Shown in pieces: positions 7,334 to 19,656 of a stretch of DNA of 64,000 nt. The position numbers were made by a program, and so were the translations under genes. This DNA is from Nisaea sediminum (lineage in GTDB: Bacteria > Pseudomonadota > Alphaproteobacteria > Thalassobaculales > Thalassobaculaceae). The stretch covers positions 248,001 to 312,000 of the forward strand of contig NZ_JACZCQ010000001.1 in the NCBI RefSeq assembly GCF_014904705.1, written 5' to 3'. The notes under the pieces are model-generated. The model made no database searches. It saw only the letters and a program-made list of their open reading frames with translations, and had not been told where the DNA came from. Positions within the stretch are counted from its first letter, which is position 1; every line of letters starts with the position of its first letter.

Positions 7334-8887
7334 ATGCCCGGCATGGAACGCCGGTCCGGACGCAGGTCCGGCGGCGGCCGCAGGCGCGGCGGCGAACCCT
7401 CGATCCTCGACCGCCAGAGACCGTTCGGCCGGATCGTCAACCCGTTCCCCCCGGTGAACCCGATGACGCCGGAGCAGCTCGCCAAAGTGCACGACGTCTC
7501 GATGCGGATTCTCGAGGAGATCGGTATCGAGGTGATGAGTGCCGATGCGCGCCGCCGGCTGAAGACGGCCGGCGCCGAGACGGACGAGGCGAGCGGCATC
7601 GTCCGGATGGACCGGGCGCTGGTGACGGAGCTGGTCGCGAAGGCGCCGGAAAGCTTCACGCTGACTCCGTGGAACCCGGAACGGGCCGTGACCATTGGCG
7701 GCAACGTGCTGAATTTCGGCATGGTCTCCGGCCCGCCCAACGTACATGACGCTTTGCGCGGGCGCCGTCCGGGAAATTTCGCCGACTATTGCGAGCTGAT
7801 GAAGCTGGCGCAGAGCTTCAACGTCATCACCATGTTCGGCAACCAGACCCTGGCGCCGACCGACCTGCCGGCAAACACCCGCCACCTCGACACCTATTTC
7901 GCCAACCTGACGCTGACCGACAAGATGTTCTGCGGCATGTCGATCGGCAGCGGCAGGGTGCGGGACCTGATGGAGATGCAGGCGATCGCCCGCGGTCTCA
8001 CGGTGGAGGATCTTGCGGCGAGCCCGTCGGCGATCACCAACATCAACGTCAATTCGCCGCGCAAGCTCGACAAGGAGATGTCGGACGCCGCCACCACGCT
8101 GGCGGAAATGGGCCAGGCGGTGGTCGTCACGCCCTTCACCCTGATGGGGGCGATGACGCCGGTGACGCTCCCGGCAGCGCTGGCCCAGCAGAATGCGGAG
8201 GCGCTGCTGACCATCGCGCTGATCCAGGCGGTCCGGCCCGGCGCGCCGGTGGTCTATGGCTGCTTCACCTCGAACGTGGACATGCGCACAGGCGCGCCCG
8301 CTTTCGGCACGCCGGAGAACGCCTGGGCCAATCTCGCCGGCGGACAGCTCGCCCGGCATTACCGGCTGCCTTACCGCACAAGCTCCTGCAACGCCTCCAA
8401 CGTCGCCGACGCGCAGGCGGTCTACGAGACCGAGATGGCGCTCTGGGGCGCAGTGATGGGTCACGGCAACATGATCTACCATGCGGCCGGCTGGCTCGAG
8501 GGCGGGCTCGTCGCCTCCTACGAGAAGCTGGTGATCGATGTCGAGATCCTGCAGAACATGGCCGCCTTTCTGGAGCCGGTCGATTTCTCCGATGCCGAGT
8601 TCGCCTTCGAAGCGATCCGCGAGACCGCGCCGGGCGGTCATTTCTTTGGCGCCGCCCACACCATGGATCGCTTCAAGACCGCGTTCTACGAGCCTATGGT
8701 GAGTGACTGGCAGAACCACGAGAACTGGGAGCTCGCCGGCGCGCGGGACGCGAGCAGCCGGGCGACGGAGATCTGGCAGCAGGTGCTGGAGCGTTACGAG
8801 GCGCCGCAGTTCGATCCGGGACGGCGGGAGGCGCTGGAGGCTTACGCGGCGCGGAGGAAGCAGGAGATCGGTTCGGGAGAGCCGTAG
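7334..8887 (+). CDS. MttB-family (COG5598) methyltransferase, non-pyrrolysine
   Basis: The 517-residue protein belongs to the trimethylamine methyltransferase superfamily. Conserved stretches include VNPFPPVNPMTPEQLAKVHD near the N-terminus, then the TIM-barrel body with FGNQTLAPTDLPAN and TNINVNSPRKLD. No in-frame amber codon interrupts the gene, so it is the non-pyrrolysine type. Studied non-Pyl members (MtgB and relatives) demethylate quaternary amines such as glycine betaine onto a corrinoid protein. AAGGAGG lies five bases before ATG 7334, which rules out earlier starts. No corrinoid protein or reactivase is nearby, so the methyl acceptor is open. Betaine metabolism genes are encoded in this window at 51-60 kb. 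Confidence 0.85.
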   Translation: MPGMERRSGRRSGGGRRRGGEPSILDRQRPFGRIVNPFPPVNPMTPEQLAKVHDVSMRILEEIGIEVMSADARRRLKTAGAETDEASGIVRMDRALVTELVAKAPESFTLTPWNPERAVTIGGNVLNFGMVSGPPNVHDALRGRRPGNFADYCELMKLAQSFNVITMFGNQTLAPTDLPANTRHLDTYFANLTLTDKMFCGMSIGSGRVRDLMEMQAIARGLTVEDLAASPSAITNINVNSPRKLDKEMSDAATTLAEMGQAVVVTPFTLMGAMTPVTLPAALAQQNAEALLTIALIQAVRPGAPVVYGCFTSNVDMRTGAPAFGTPENAWANLAGGQLARHYRLPYRTSSCNASNVADAQAVYETEMALWGAVMGHGNMIYHAAGWLEGGLVASYEKLVIDVEILQNMAAFLEPVDFSDAEFAFEAIRETAPGGHFFGAAHTMDRFKTAFYEPMVSDWQNHENWELAGARDASSRATEIWQQVLERYEAPQFDPGRREALEAYAARRKQEIGSGEP

Positions 8888-9029
8888 GAACGGCGGGCGT
8901 TGTCCCGTGCCGCAAGGCCCCCCCGATTTCAGTCTGTCTCCGCGGTCAATTGCCGCGCCGGGATGCCGGTCTTTTTTATCCTCCGCCAGATCGGCTAGGC
9001 TCTGTTTCGTATTACGGAGGGGCAATGAC

Positions 9030-9734
9030 ATGCCTGAAGCCTCGGCGCACCCTGGGGACCCCCATTATATTACCCGTAGCGGCTGGTTACGCGCTGCGGT
9101 GCTCGGCGCGAATGACGGGATCGTCTCTATCTCGTCTTTGATCGTCGGTGTGGCTGCGGCAGATCCCGACCCGGGTACGGTCGTCATCGCCGGAATTGCC
9201 GGGCTCTCTGCCGGAGCGATGTCGATGGCTGCCGGAGAGTATGTATCGGTATCCTCTCAGGCGGATGTGGAACGCGCGGACATTGTGCGGGAGTCGGAAG
9301 CCTTGAAGGACTTTCCGGAAGAGGAACTCCTCGAACTTGCCGCCATCTATGAGGAAAAAGGGCTCAGTGCGGGGACTGCCCTGATGGTGGCGAAAGAGTT
9401 GACGGAAAAAGATGCGCTCGCGTCCCATGTGCGTGACGAGCTGGGCCTCTCGGAAGTCCATGCGGCCAACCCGTTTCAGGCGGCGGTTGCGTCCGGACTG
9501 ACTTTCAGCATTGCGGCGGCAATCCCGCTTCTGGCGGCCTATTGGGCTCCCGCCGGAACGATAATTCCGGTTGTCCTCGTCGTGACGGTCATCGCTCTGG
9601 CGGCTCTTGGTGCGCTGGGGGCGAAAGCCGGTGCGGCCCCTGTCCTGCGCGCAACGCTGCGGGTAGTGATCTGGGGCGTATTCGCAATGGCCGTCACGGC
9701 CGGTGTGGGCTGGCTGTTCGGCGTGAGCGTCTAG
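9030..9734 (+). CDS. VIT1/CCC1 family membrane transporter
   Basis: The 234-residue protein matches the VIT (nodulin-21/CCC1) family. The first helix begins LRAAVLGANDGIVS, the second contains LSAGAMSMAAGEYVSVSSQ, and a cytoplasmic helical stretch rich in Glu (residues 85-145) corresponds to the metal-binding domain. Three further hydrophobic helices follow. Relatives move Fe2+ or Mn2+ out of the cytoplasm. The ATG at 9030 starts the conserved frame, with GGAGGGGC upstream; an ATG at 9025 is in another frame. It appears to be a single gene. Confidence 0.88.
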   Translation: MPEASAHPGDPHYITRSGWLRAAVLGANDGIVSISSLIVGVAAADPDPGTVVIAGIAGLSAGAMSMAAGEYVSVSSQADVERADIVRESEALKDFPEEELLELAAIYEEKGLSAGTALMVAKELTEKDALASHVRDELGLSEVHAANPFQAAVASGLTFSIAAAIPLLAAYWAPAGTIIPVVLVVTVIALAALGALGAKAGAAPVLRATLRVVIWGVFAMAVTAGVGWLFGVSV

Positions 9735-9788
9735 GCACCGGAGCCGAAGGCGGGCGCAAAGTCGGCGGTCGATGTCCGGGCGACATGC

Positions 9789-10070
9789 TCAAACGTACCG
9801 GAACACCAGCACCCCGTAGACCAACGCGATCCCGAGCGGCCCCCAGAGTACGGTCCCGACGAGCCCGAGCCAGGCGAGGAAGATGAAGGCGCTGCCGAGC
9901 AGCCAGATGAAGAGCCGATCGCCGCGCGTCGTCGTCAGGCCGAGCACGCCGTCGCGCGGAGCGCCACCGGGGTTGCGCAGTTCCAGCACCGTCATGGTCG
10001 CGAGGCAGCAGGCGATAAACGCGAAGAAGGCGGCGGTGGGCCAGGTCCAGGCCATCCAGCTGAGCAGCAT
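9789..10070 (-). CDS. glpU: DUF2160 small membrane protein of the glycerol ABC operon
   Basis: The 93-residue protein has two or three hydrophobic helices (WTWPTAAFFAFIACC near the start and two near the C-terminus) and the central NPGGAPRDGVLGLTTTRGDRLF typical of DUF2160. It is the last gene of the minus-strand glycerol transport operon, 20 bases after the second permease. This matches the position of the small integral membrane gene named glpU in the Rhizobium leguminosarum cluster, so I use that name with caution. Its mechanism is unknown; it may be an accessory subunit. Confidence 0.75.
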   Translation of the reverse strand: MLLSWMAWTWPTAAFFAFIACCLATMTVLELRNPGGAPRDGVLGLTTTRGDRLFIWLLGSAFIFLAWLGLVGTVLWGPLGIALVYGVLVFRYV

Positions 10071-10090
10071 GGTCTCTCTCCTCCCTTGCC

Positions 10091-10900
<810 letters not shown>

Positions 10901-10901
10901 C

Positions 10902-11761
<860 letters not shown>

Positions 11762-11765
<4 letters not shown>

Positions 11766-12847
11766 CGCGTCGCTCCCGAGGCCACGAGCCAGCCGTCCCG
11801 GTAGATCCGGGTCCGGTCGGCGCGGAAGGAAAGGGCGGTCTTGCCGGTCGGGATCTCGACGCCCTCGTTCACCAGCAGTTTGACCGGCGCGTCGCCGACG
11901 CGGGTCTCGACGATCTGGTAGCGGCCGCTGTCGCTCACCTTCACCACATCGGCCTCGATCCCGCTTTCCGCGAGACTGACGAATTCCGGGCGCACGCCGA
12001 GACGGAGCGGGCCGCTCTCGCCCTCCTTCACTGAGCCCGCGTTGGCGGCCTCGATCTCGCGGCCCTGCAGGAACGCCTTCCCGCCCTTCACCTCGCAGTC
12101 GAGGATGTTCATGCCGGGAGAGCCGATGAAATGGCCGACGAACTCATGCTGCGGTGTCTCGAAAAGCTCGACCGGGGTGCCGATCTGCACCACCTGGCCG
12201 ACATTCATCACCACCACCTTGTCGGCGAAGGTCAACGCCTCGGTCTGGTCGTGGGTGACGTAGATCATCGTCCGCTTCACCCGCTGGTGCAGCTCTTTCA
12301 GCTTGGAGCGGAGCTGCCATTTCAGATGCGGGTCGATCACCGTCAGCGGCTCGTCGAACATGATCACGTTGACATCGTCGCGTACGAGGCCGCGGCCGAG
12401 CGAAATCTTCTGTTTGCCGTCCGCGGTGAGGCCCGAGGCGCGGTTCTGCAGCGTCTCCTCGAGATCGATCATCGCCGCGATCTCGCGCACCTTGCGGTCG
12501 ACATCGGCCTCGGCGACGCCCCGGTTGCGGAGCGGGAAGGCGAGGTTGTCGTAGACGCTCATGGTGTCGTAGACGACCGGGAACTGGAAGACTTGCGCGA
12601 TATGACGCTGGTCCGGCGCCAGACCGGTCACGTCCTTGCCGTCGAACAGCACCTTGCCGTGGCTCGGCGTCAGCAGGCCGGAGATGATGTTGAGCAGCGT
12701 GGTCTTGCCGCAGCCGGAGGGGCCGAGCAGGGCATAGGCGCCGCCATCCTCGAAACTCACGTCGAGCTGCTTCAGGGCGTAATCGTCCGGGCTCGCGGGG
12801 TTCGGCACGTAGGCGTGCCGGAGATCGTCGAGGGTGATCTTCGCCAT
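11762..12847 (-). CDS. glpT: glycerol ABC transporter ATPase with degenerate signature motif
   Basis: This 361-residue ABC ATPase of the MalK/UgpC type has an intact Walker A (GPSGCGKT, 42-49), Walker B (VIMFDEP, 161-167) and switch histidine (YVTHDQ, His199). The ABC signature, normally LSGGQQQR, is replaced by LTADGKQK at 140-147. A C-terminal regulatory beta domain follows (residues about 235-361). The partner GlpS has the opposite pattern. The ATG at 12847 follows AGGAGAGAGAGG and lies 10 bases after glpS. It is unrelated to the E. coli GlpT antiporter. Confidence 0.92.
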
Positions 12848-12857
12848 CCTCTCTCTC

Positions 12858-13940
12858 CTAACTCTGCGCTGCGCCGGCGGCGGCGAAACTGCCGTCCGGG
12901 GCGAAATAGAGAGCCTGCGCGAAATCGGCATGCAGGTGCGCCTCGCTGCCGACCTCGAAGGCGTGGATGCCGTGCGACTGGGAGACCCAAGTCTCCTTGC
13001 CGCGGGCGAAATGGATGATGCTTTCCGAGCCGCTGAGTTCTGTCACCAGCACCCGCCCGGACACTGGAACCGGATCCGCGCCCGCGGCGGCGGGGGTGAC
13101 GAAATGCGGACGGATAGCCAGCGTGTAGCTGCCGTCGGCAAGTCCGGCGGCGGTGCCTTTCGCCGTCCAGCGCGCACCGTCCGCATCCTCGAAATGGTCG
13201 CCTTTCTTTTCGCAGCCCATCACGTTGATCGGCGGGTCGGAGAAGACCTCCGCGCTGACCAGGCTGTTCGGTTTGCGGTAGATCTCGCGCGTCGGCCCGA
13301 ACTGGGTGACGGCGCCCTCGAACAGCGTCGCGGTGCTGCCGCCGAACAGCAGCGCTTCGGTCGGCTCCGTCGTCGCGTAGACGACGATGCAATTGCGGTC
13401 GGCGAAGAGGCGCGGGAGTTCGTCGCGCAATTCCTCGCGCAGCTTGAAATCGAGATTGGCAAGCGGCTCGTCGAGCAGCACGAGGTCCGCGTCCTTGACC
13501 AGCGCGCGGGCGATCGCGGTGCGCTGCTGCTGGCCGCCGGAAAGCGCGCCGGGCAGCCGGTCCAGCATCGGGGTAAGGCGCAGCAGCTCGGCCATGGTGC
13601 CGACCCGTTCGCGGATCGTCGCCTCCGGCGCGCGCGCCACCCGGAGCGGGGAGGCGATGTTCTCGAACACGCTCATGTTCGGGTAGTTGATGAATTGCTG
13701 ATAGACCATCGACACGTTGCGCTTCTGCACGGGCATGCCGGTGACGTTCTTGCCGTCGAACCAGATCTCGCCTTCCAGCGGGCGTTCGAGCCCGGCCATC
13801 AGCTGCATCAGTGTGGTTTTGCCGGCGAGGGTCGAGCCGAGCAGGATATTGAAGCTGCCGGTCTCGAACGTCAGGTCGGTCGGGTGGATATGCACCGCGT
13901 TTCCGACACGCTTGGTTACGCCTTTGAGTGTAAGTGCCAT
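12858..13940 (-). CDS. glpS: glycerol ABC transporter ATPase lacking the switch histidine
   Basis: The 360-residue ABC ATPase has Walker A as GSTLAGKT (35-42), a normal signature LSGGQQQR (133-140) and Walker B VLLDEP (154-159). The H-loop reads YATTEP instead of YVTHDQ, so Thr191 sits where the catalytic histidine belongs. A regulatory beta domain occupies the C-terminal third. With GlpT it is expected to form a heterodimer with one canonical and one degenerate ATP site. The ATG at 13940 begins the conserved MALTLKGVTKR; the frame runs upstream without homology. It follows glpV after a terminator-like hairpin. Confidence 0.9.
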   Translation of the reverse strand: MALTLKGVTKRVGNAVHIHPTDLTFETGSFNILLGSTLAGKTTLMQLMAGLERPLEGEIWFDGKNVTGMPVQKRNVSMVYQQFINYPNMSVFENIASPLRVARAPEATIRERVGTMAELLRLTPMLDRLPGALSGGQQQRTAIARALVKDADLVLLDEPLANLDFKLREELRDELPRLFADRNCIVVYATTEPTEALLFGGSTATLFEGAVTQFGPTREIYRKPNSLVSAEVFSDPPINVMGCEKKGDHFEDADGARWTAKGTAAGLADGSYTLAIRPHFVTPAAAGADPVPVSGRVLVTELSGSESIIHFARGKETWVSQSHGIHAFEVGSEAHLHADFAQALYFAPDGSFAAAGAAQS

Positions 13941-14051
13941 GGCCTGTCGAGAGGTCGGCGGATCACGTCGCGGGCCGTCCCGCCGTATCCGCATATGTAG
14001 GGAACTCTAGCCCGGAAGCCGTTTTTCGGGAACCGCGCGCGGATGCCAGAG

Positions 14052-14087
14052 AAAAATCCGGGGCCGGATCGAGGGATACGGCCCCGG
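14052..14087 (-). terminator. intercistronic terminator-like hairpin after glpV
   Basis: On the minus strand, nine-base arms CCGGGGCCG and CGGCCCCGG (plus coordinates 14079-14087 and 14058-14066) enclose a 12-base loop and are followed by ATTTTTC. This has the form of a Rho-independent terminator, 32 bases after the glpV stop and before glpS. It could end most transcripts after glpV and let a fraction read into the membrane genes. Confidence 0.75.
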
Positions 14088-14118
14088 GGAGTGGAGTCTC
14101 CGAGCTAGGGAGAGGGTC

Positions 14119-15855
<1,737 letters not shown>

Positions 15856-15894
15856 TGCTTTTCCTCCCAGCTTAAAAAGCTAGAGCGACTATCA

Positions 15895-15911
15895 AACGAA
15901 AAAAAGCGAAG
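15895..15911 (+). promoter_or_regulatory. candidate GlpR site A (CGAA direct repeat)
   Basis: AACGAAAAAAAGCGAAG contains two CGAA tetramers whose starts are 10 bases apart. It lies 40 bases upstream of the glpV start. Two more sequences of the same form occur in this intergenic region. DeoR-family regulators often bind direct repeats one helical turn apart. Confidence 0.5.
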
Positions 15912-16096
15912 GTCAAGCGATGCTATATGAATTCGAACCGAAGGCGTTTTGCCCCGCCTTAAATGCCTTCGAATCCTTTCCGCGGTTATGTCTGAACGTC
16001 TCTGAAAATCAATATTCTAGTCCCGTCTCAGGTGACGGGAATCGATGCATACACAGGTATTTTCCGGAAATGGGTCGACAGCGGGCTTGTCAGTCA
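15912..16096. other. glpV-glpR intergenic interior
   Basis: This is part of the 368-base divergent intergenic region (15856-16223). It has lower GC content than the flanking genes. A 65-codon open frame at 15920-16117 has no ribosome site and no recognisable family, so I do not call it. I see no further clear element here apart from the repeats annotated on either side. Confidence 0.4.
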
Positions 16097-16113
16097 ATCG
16101 AAAGAAAACGAAT
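16097..16113 (+). promoter_or_regulatory. candidate GlpR site C (CGAA direct repeat)
   Basis: ATCGAAAGAAAACGAAT again has CGAA tetramers starting 10 bases apart. It shares 12 invariant positions of 17 with sites A and B and the same orientation. It sits in the middle of the divergent region, about 110 bases before glpR. Confidence 0.5.
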
Positions 16114-16197
16114 ATAGGGTGCGTTGGCAAGCGGGGTATCTGTTTCCCTGCTTTCGCTTTCGCTTTCCCGCGTTAGTTCTGGGGTTATTTTCGCCGG

Positions 16198-16214
16198 AAC
16201 GAAACTAAACGAAA
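16198..16214 (+). promoter_or_regulatory. candidate GlpR site B (CGAA direct repeat)
   Basis: AACGAAACTAAACGAAA has CGAA at 16200 and 16210 and abuts the ribosome site of glpR (AAAGGAAGCGAG before ATG 16224). Binding here would repress glpR itself. TTTCG (16189-16193) and CGAAA (16200-16204) also form a short inverted repeat, and a tandem CTTTCG repeat lies at 16151-16162. Confidence 0.55.
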
Positions 16215-16223
16215 GGAAGCGAG

Positions 16224-17018
16224 ATGGATCCGGTCTCGCCGCGCCAAACCGATATCCTTAAAAAGGCCCGTCAGACCGGACGGGTCGAGGTGGACGATCT
16301 TGCGATCCAGTTTGACGTGACTCCGCAAACAATCCGAAAAGATCTGAACGAGATCTGCGACGCGGGCCTGCTGCAGCGGGTGCATGGCGGCGCGGTTTAT
16401 CCGTCCGGCGCGATCAACTATGCCTACGACGCGCGGCGCTCGCTCGCAGCCGAAGAGAAGCGGCGCATCGGCGAGACGGCGGCGGCGCTCATTCCGGACA
16501 ACAGTTCGGTGATCCTGAATATCGGGACCACGACGGAGCAGGTTGCCTTCGCGCTGCGCGACCGTGACGGGCTCATGGTCATCACGAACAATATCAACGT
16601 CGCCAATATCTTGCGCGAATCCCCCTCGACCGAGGTCATCATCGCGGGCGGCCTCGTGCGGCGGTCGGATGGCGGTATCGTCGGAGAGGCGACAGTCGAT
16701 TTCATCCGCCAGTTCAAGGTGGACTACGCGGTGATCGGCGCCTCGGCGATCGACGAGGACGGCACGATCCTCGATTACGACTATCGCGAGGTGCGGGTGG
16801 CACAGGAGATCATCTCCCATGCGCGGCGCACGATTCTCGTCGCCGATCACATGAAATTCGACCGAAATGCGCCTGTGCGGATCGGTCATCTGAGCGATAT
16901 CGACGTCCTCGTCACCGACGGCGAGGTGCCCGAGAGCGTTCGGGAAATCTGCGCCGCCCAGGGCGTGTCGATCGAGCTCCCGTATCGGGATCCCCAGGCC
17001 GCAAACGACCAGAGTTAA
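16224..17018 (+). CDS. glpR: DeoR-family glycerol regulator
   Basis: The 264-residue repressor has an N-terminal winged helix (residues 5-57, including VDDLAIQFDVTPQTIRKDL and LLQRVHGGAV) and the DeoR C-terminal sensor domain (ILNIGTTTEQVA, EVIIAGGLVRRSDGGIVG, DHMKFDR). Family members sense phosphorylated sugars, in this case probably glycerol 3-phosphate. It is transcribed divergently from glpV and 12 bases ahead of glpD, which it most likely represses along with the transporter. AGGAAGCG precedes the ATG. Confidence 0.92.
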   Translation: MDPVSPRQTDILKKARQTGRVEVDDLAIQFDVTPQTIRKDLNEICDAGLLQRVHGGAVYPSGAINYAYDARRSLAAEEKRRIGETAAALIPDNSSVILNIGTTTEQVAFALRDRDGLMVITNNINVANILRESPSTEVIIAGGLVRRSDGGIVGEATVDFIRQFKVDYAVIGASAIDEDGTILDYDYREVRVAQEIISHARRTILVADHMKFDRNAPVRIGHLSDIDVLVTDGEVPESVREICAAQGVSIELPYRDPQAANDQS

Positions 17019-17030
17019 GAAGGAACGGGT

Positions 17031-18530
17031 ATGTACGACATCGCCATCATCGGCGGCGGCATCAATGGCTGCGGGATCGCGCGCGACGCGGCGGGGCGGG
17101 GATATTCGGTCTGCCTGGCGGAAATGTCCGACCTCGCGAGCGGAACCTCCTCCTGGTCGACCAAGCTGATCCATGGCGGGCTGCGCTATCTCGAGCATTA
17201 CGAGTTCCGCCTCGTCCGCGAGTCGCTCGAGGAACGCGAAGTGCTCTGGGCCATGGCGCCGCACATCGTCCGGCCGCTTCGCTTCATCCTGCCGCATCAT
17301 TCCGGCCTGCGCCCCGCGTGGCTGCTCCGGCTCGGGTTGTTCCTCTATGACCATCTGGGTGGACGGAAGCTGCTTCCGCCGACCCGCGTCGTCGACCTGA
17401 CCCGCGACGCGGCCGGCGAACCGCTCAGGGACATCTTCCGCAAGGGGTTCGAATATTCCGACTGCTGGGTCGACGACGCGCGGATGGTTGTTCTTAACGC
17501 GCGCGACGCGGCCAACCGCGGTGCAGACATCCATACCCGGACCCGGGTCGTCAAAGCGGTTCGCGAGGCCGGGCACTGGCGCGTGACCCTGCTCGATCTC
17601 GCGACCGGTGCCGAACGCGAGATCGAAGCGCGGCTGCTGGTCAATGCCGCAGGGCCGTGGGTGGACAAGGTGCTTTCCGAAGCGGCGGGCTGGAACGAGG
17701 CGCGCAATGTCCGGCTCGTTCAGGGCAGCCACATCGTGGTGCCGAAGCTCTACGATCACGACCGCTGCTACATCTTCCAGAATCCGGACGGGCGGATTTT
17801 CTTCTCCATCCCCTACGAGCAGGATTTCACCCTCATCGGCACGACGGACCGTGACTATGAGGGGGATCCGGGTGCTGTCGCGATCACCGGCGAGGAGAAG
17901 GCCTATCTCTGCAAGGCGGCGGGCGAGTATTTCAAGCAGCCGGTCAAGGTGGAGGACATCGTCTGGTCCTATTCCGGCGTCCGTCCGCTGTTTGACGACG
18001 GTGCCTCGAAGGCGCAGGAAGCGACCCGCGACTACGTGCTGCGCGAGGACGGAGACAGGGCAAGCGGCGTTCTCATCAATATCTTCGGCGGCAAGCTGAC
18101 GACCTACCGGCGTCTCGCCAATTCCGTGCTGGGAAAGATCGAGGCGCTGCTCGGCGCCAAGGGGCCGGAATGGAGCGGCGGAGAACCTCTCCCCGGGGGC
18201 GATTTCCCGGTGCTTGAGTTCGATGCGAAACTGCGTGCGGTAAAACAGAAATACCCCTTTCTTGACGACCGCACCGCGCTGCGCCTGACTCGGCAGTACG
18301 GAACTCTCCTGTTCGAGATTTTCGGCGATGCGATCGATGCGGGCAGCCTCGGGCGGGATTTCGGCGCGGGTCTCACCGAGGCGGAAGTCCGCTATCTGAT
18401 CGAGCGCGAATGGGCGGTGACGGCGGAAGACGTGCTCTGGCGCCGCAGCAAGCTCGGCCTGCGTCTCGACAAGAGCCAGATCGCTGCGCTCGAGACCTTC
18501 ATGTCGGAGGCAGCCACCCGCGCTGCGTGA
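17031..18530 (+). CDS. glpD: glycerol-3-phosphate dehydrogenase (FAD, aerobic)
   Basis: The 499-residue flavoprotein oxidises sn-glycerol 3-phosphate to dihydroxyacetone phosphate and passes electrons to the quinone pool at the inner membrane. The FAD-binding motif IIGGGINGCGIARDAAGRG is at residues 5-23, followed by the conserved TSSWSTKLIHGGLRYLEHYE. The middle shows GTTDRDYEGDP, and the C-terminal DAO_C helical domain completes the family length. AAGGAACGG precedes the ATG. It forms an operon with glpR. A glycerol kinase gene is not in this window. Confidence 0.96.
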   Translation: MYDIAIIGGGINGCGIARDAAGRGYSVCLAEMSDLASGTSSWSTKLIHGGLRYLEHYEFRLVRESLEEREVLWAMAPHIVRPLRFILPHHSGLRPAWLLRLGLFLYDHLGGRKLLPPTRVVDLTRDAAGEPLRDIFRKGFEYSDCWVDDARMVVLNARDAANRGADIHTRTRVVKAVREAGHWRVTLLDLATGAEREIEARLLVNAAGPWVDKVLSEAAGWNEARNVRLVQGSHIVVPKLYDHDRCYIFQNPDGRIFFSIPYEQDFTLIGTTDRDYEGDPGAVAITGEEKAYLCKAAGEYFKQPVKVEDIVWSYSGVRPLFDDGASKAQEATRDYVLREDGDRASGVLINIFGGKLTTYRRLANSVLGKIEALLGAKGPEWSGGEPLPGGDFPVLEFDAKLRAVKQKYPFLDDRTALRLTRQYGTLLFEIFGDAIDAGSLGRDFGAGLTEAEVRYLIEREWAVTAEDVLWRRSKLGLRLDKSQIAALETFMSEAATRAA

Positions 18531-18633
18531 CGCAGACCTGCACGCAAATTCCTTGCGGGCATGACGCGTGGTCCGCATGCTGCCTCTCTGGCCATTCGGC
18601 CGGCAAATCAATCCCATGGGAGGGAGCCCGGAC

Positions 18634-19548
18634 ATGACGGGGCCGAAAGCAGATGGCATCGCGGCCGTCTTCTACGGGAACGCGTATATCATGCTCGCGC
18701 TGACCACGGCGATGTGGGGCGGCAACGCGATCGCGGGCAAGCTCGCCATCGGCGAAGTTTCGCCCATGGCGCTGGTCGTGCTGCGCTGGGCGGGCGTGGT
18801 CCTGCTCATGGGCGTGGTCTCGCGCCGGAAGGTGATGGCCGAATGGCCGGTGATGCGTCAGCGCATCTGGTTCCTCTGCGCCCTCGGCGCCCTAGGCTTC
18901 ACGCTCTTCAACGGTCTCTTCTACGTGGCGGCGCACTACACCGTCGCGATCAACATGGGCATCCTCCAGGGCGGTATCCCGGTCTTCGTTCTCGTCGGCG
19001 CGCTCGCCGTCTACCGGACGCCGGTATCCGCCGTGCAGGCTGCCGGTGTGCTGCTGACCATGATCGGCATCGCGCTCATCGCCTCGCGGGGCGACCTCGA
19101 GCGGCTTGCGGCGCTCGAATTCAACCGCGGCGACATCCTCATGGTCGCGGCCTGCGCGCTCTATGCCGGCTACACGGTCGCTCTGCGCAAGCGCCCGAAC
19201 GTCTCCGGCCTCGCCATGTTCACGGTCATGGCCGGCGCCGCTTTCGTGACCGCCATCCCGCTTGCCGGGATCGAGATCTATCTCGGCCAATTCCAGTGGC
19301 CGACCCTGAAAGGCTGGGGAATCGTTCTCTTCGTGACGCTCTTCCCGTCCTTCCTCGCGCAGATCTTCTTCCTCCGCGGCGTTGACCTGGTCGGTCCGGG
19401 CCGCGCGGGGGTCTGGGTCAATCTCGTGCCGATCTACGCCTCGGTCTTTGCGGTGGCGATCCTTGGGGAGGATTTTGCGTGGTTCCACGCGGCGGCGCTG
19501 GTCTTCGTGATGGGCGGCATCGCGCTCGCGAACCGCACCAAGGCCTGA
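18634..19548 (+). CDS. EamA/DMT-family transporter
   Basis: The 304-residue protein has ten predicted transmembrane helices in two EamA repeats. The first holds TTAMWGGNAIAGKLAI and the second FPSFLAQIFFLRGVDLVGPGRAG. DMT exporters of this type move metabolites such as amino acids or purines, and the substrate cannot be predicted. Start chosen: ATG 18634, because GGGAGGGAG lies seven bases upstream; ATG 18616 overlaps that site. It follows glpD by about 100 bases and is probably separate from the glycerol operon. Confidence 0.85.
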   Translation: MTGPKADGIAAVFYGNAYIMLALTTAMWGGNAIAGKLAIGEVSPMALVVLRWAGVVLLMGVVSRRKVMAEWPVMRQRIWFLCALGALGFTLFNGLFYVAAHYTVAINMGILQGGIPVFVLVGALAVYRTPVSAVQAAGVLLTMIGIALIASRGDLERLAALEFNRGDILMVAACALYAGYTVALRKRPNVSGLAMFTVMAGAAFVTAIPLAGIEIYLGQFQWPTLKGWGIVLFVTLFPSFLAQIFFLRGVDLVGPGRAGVWVNLVPIYASVFAVAILGEDFAWFHAAALVFVMGGIALANRTKA

Positions 19549-19656
19549 TCCCTCGGCTGGAGGCTTGCCCTTTTCGGACGACGGCGTATGACTGGGCGGA
19601 TATGACATTTCCGGCATCACTCCGGTTTGGGGCCGGAGCCTGAGGAGACCATTCAC

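Noticed and set aside
7178-9031. 617-codon minus-strand frame over the MttB-type gene
   Set aside because: The composition is a GC-rich shadow; the plus-strand gene has a perfect AAGGAGG site and family motifs.
15920-16117. 65-codon frame in the glpV-glpR intergenic region
   Set aside because: It has no ribosome site and no family, and it overlaps a regulatory direct repeat.
16185-18659. 824-codon open frame antisense to glpR and glpD
   Set aside because: It mirrors two strongly conserved genes on the other strand, has Arg/Asp/His-rich composition typical of antisense frames in GC-rich DNA, and matches no family.
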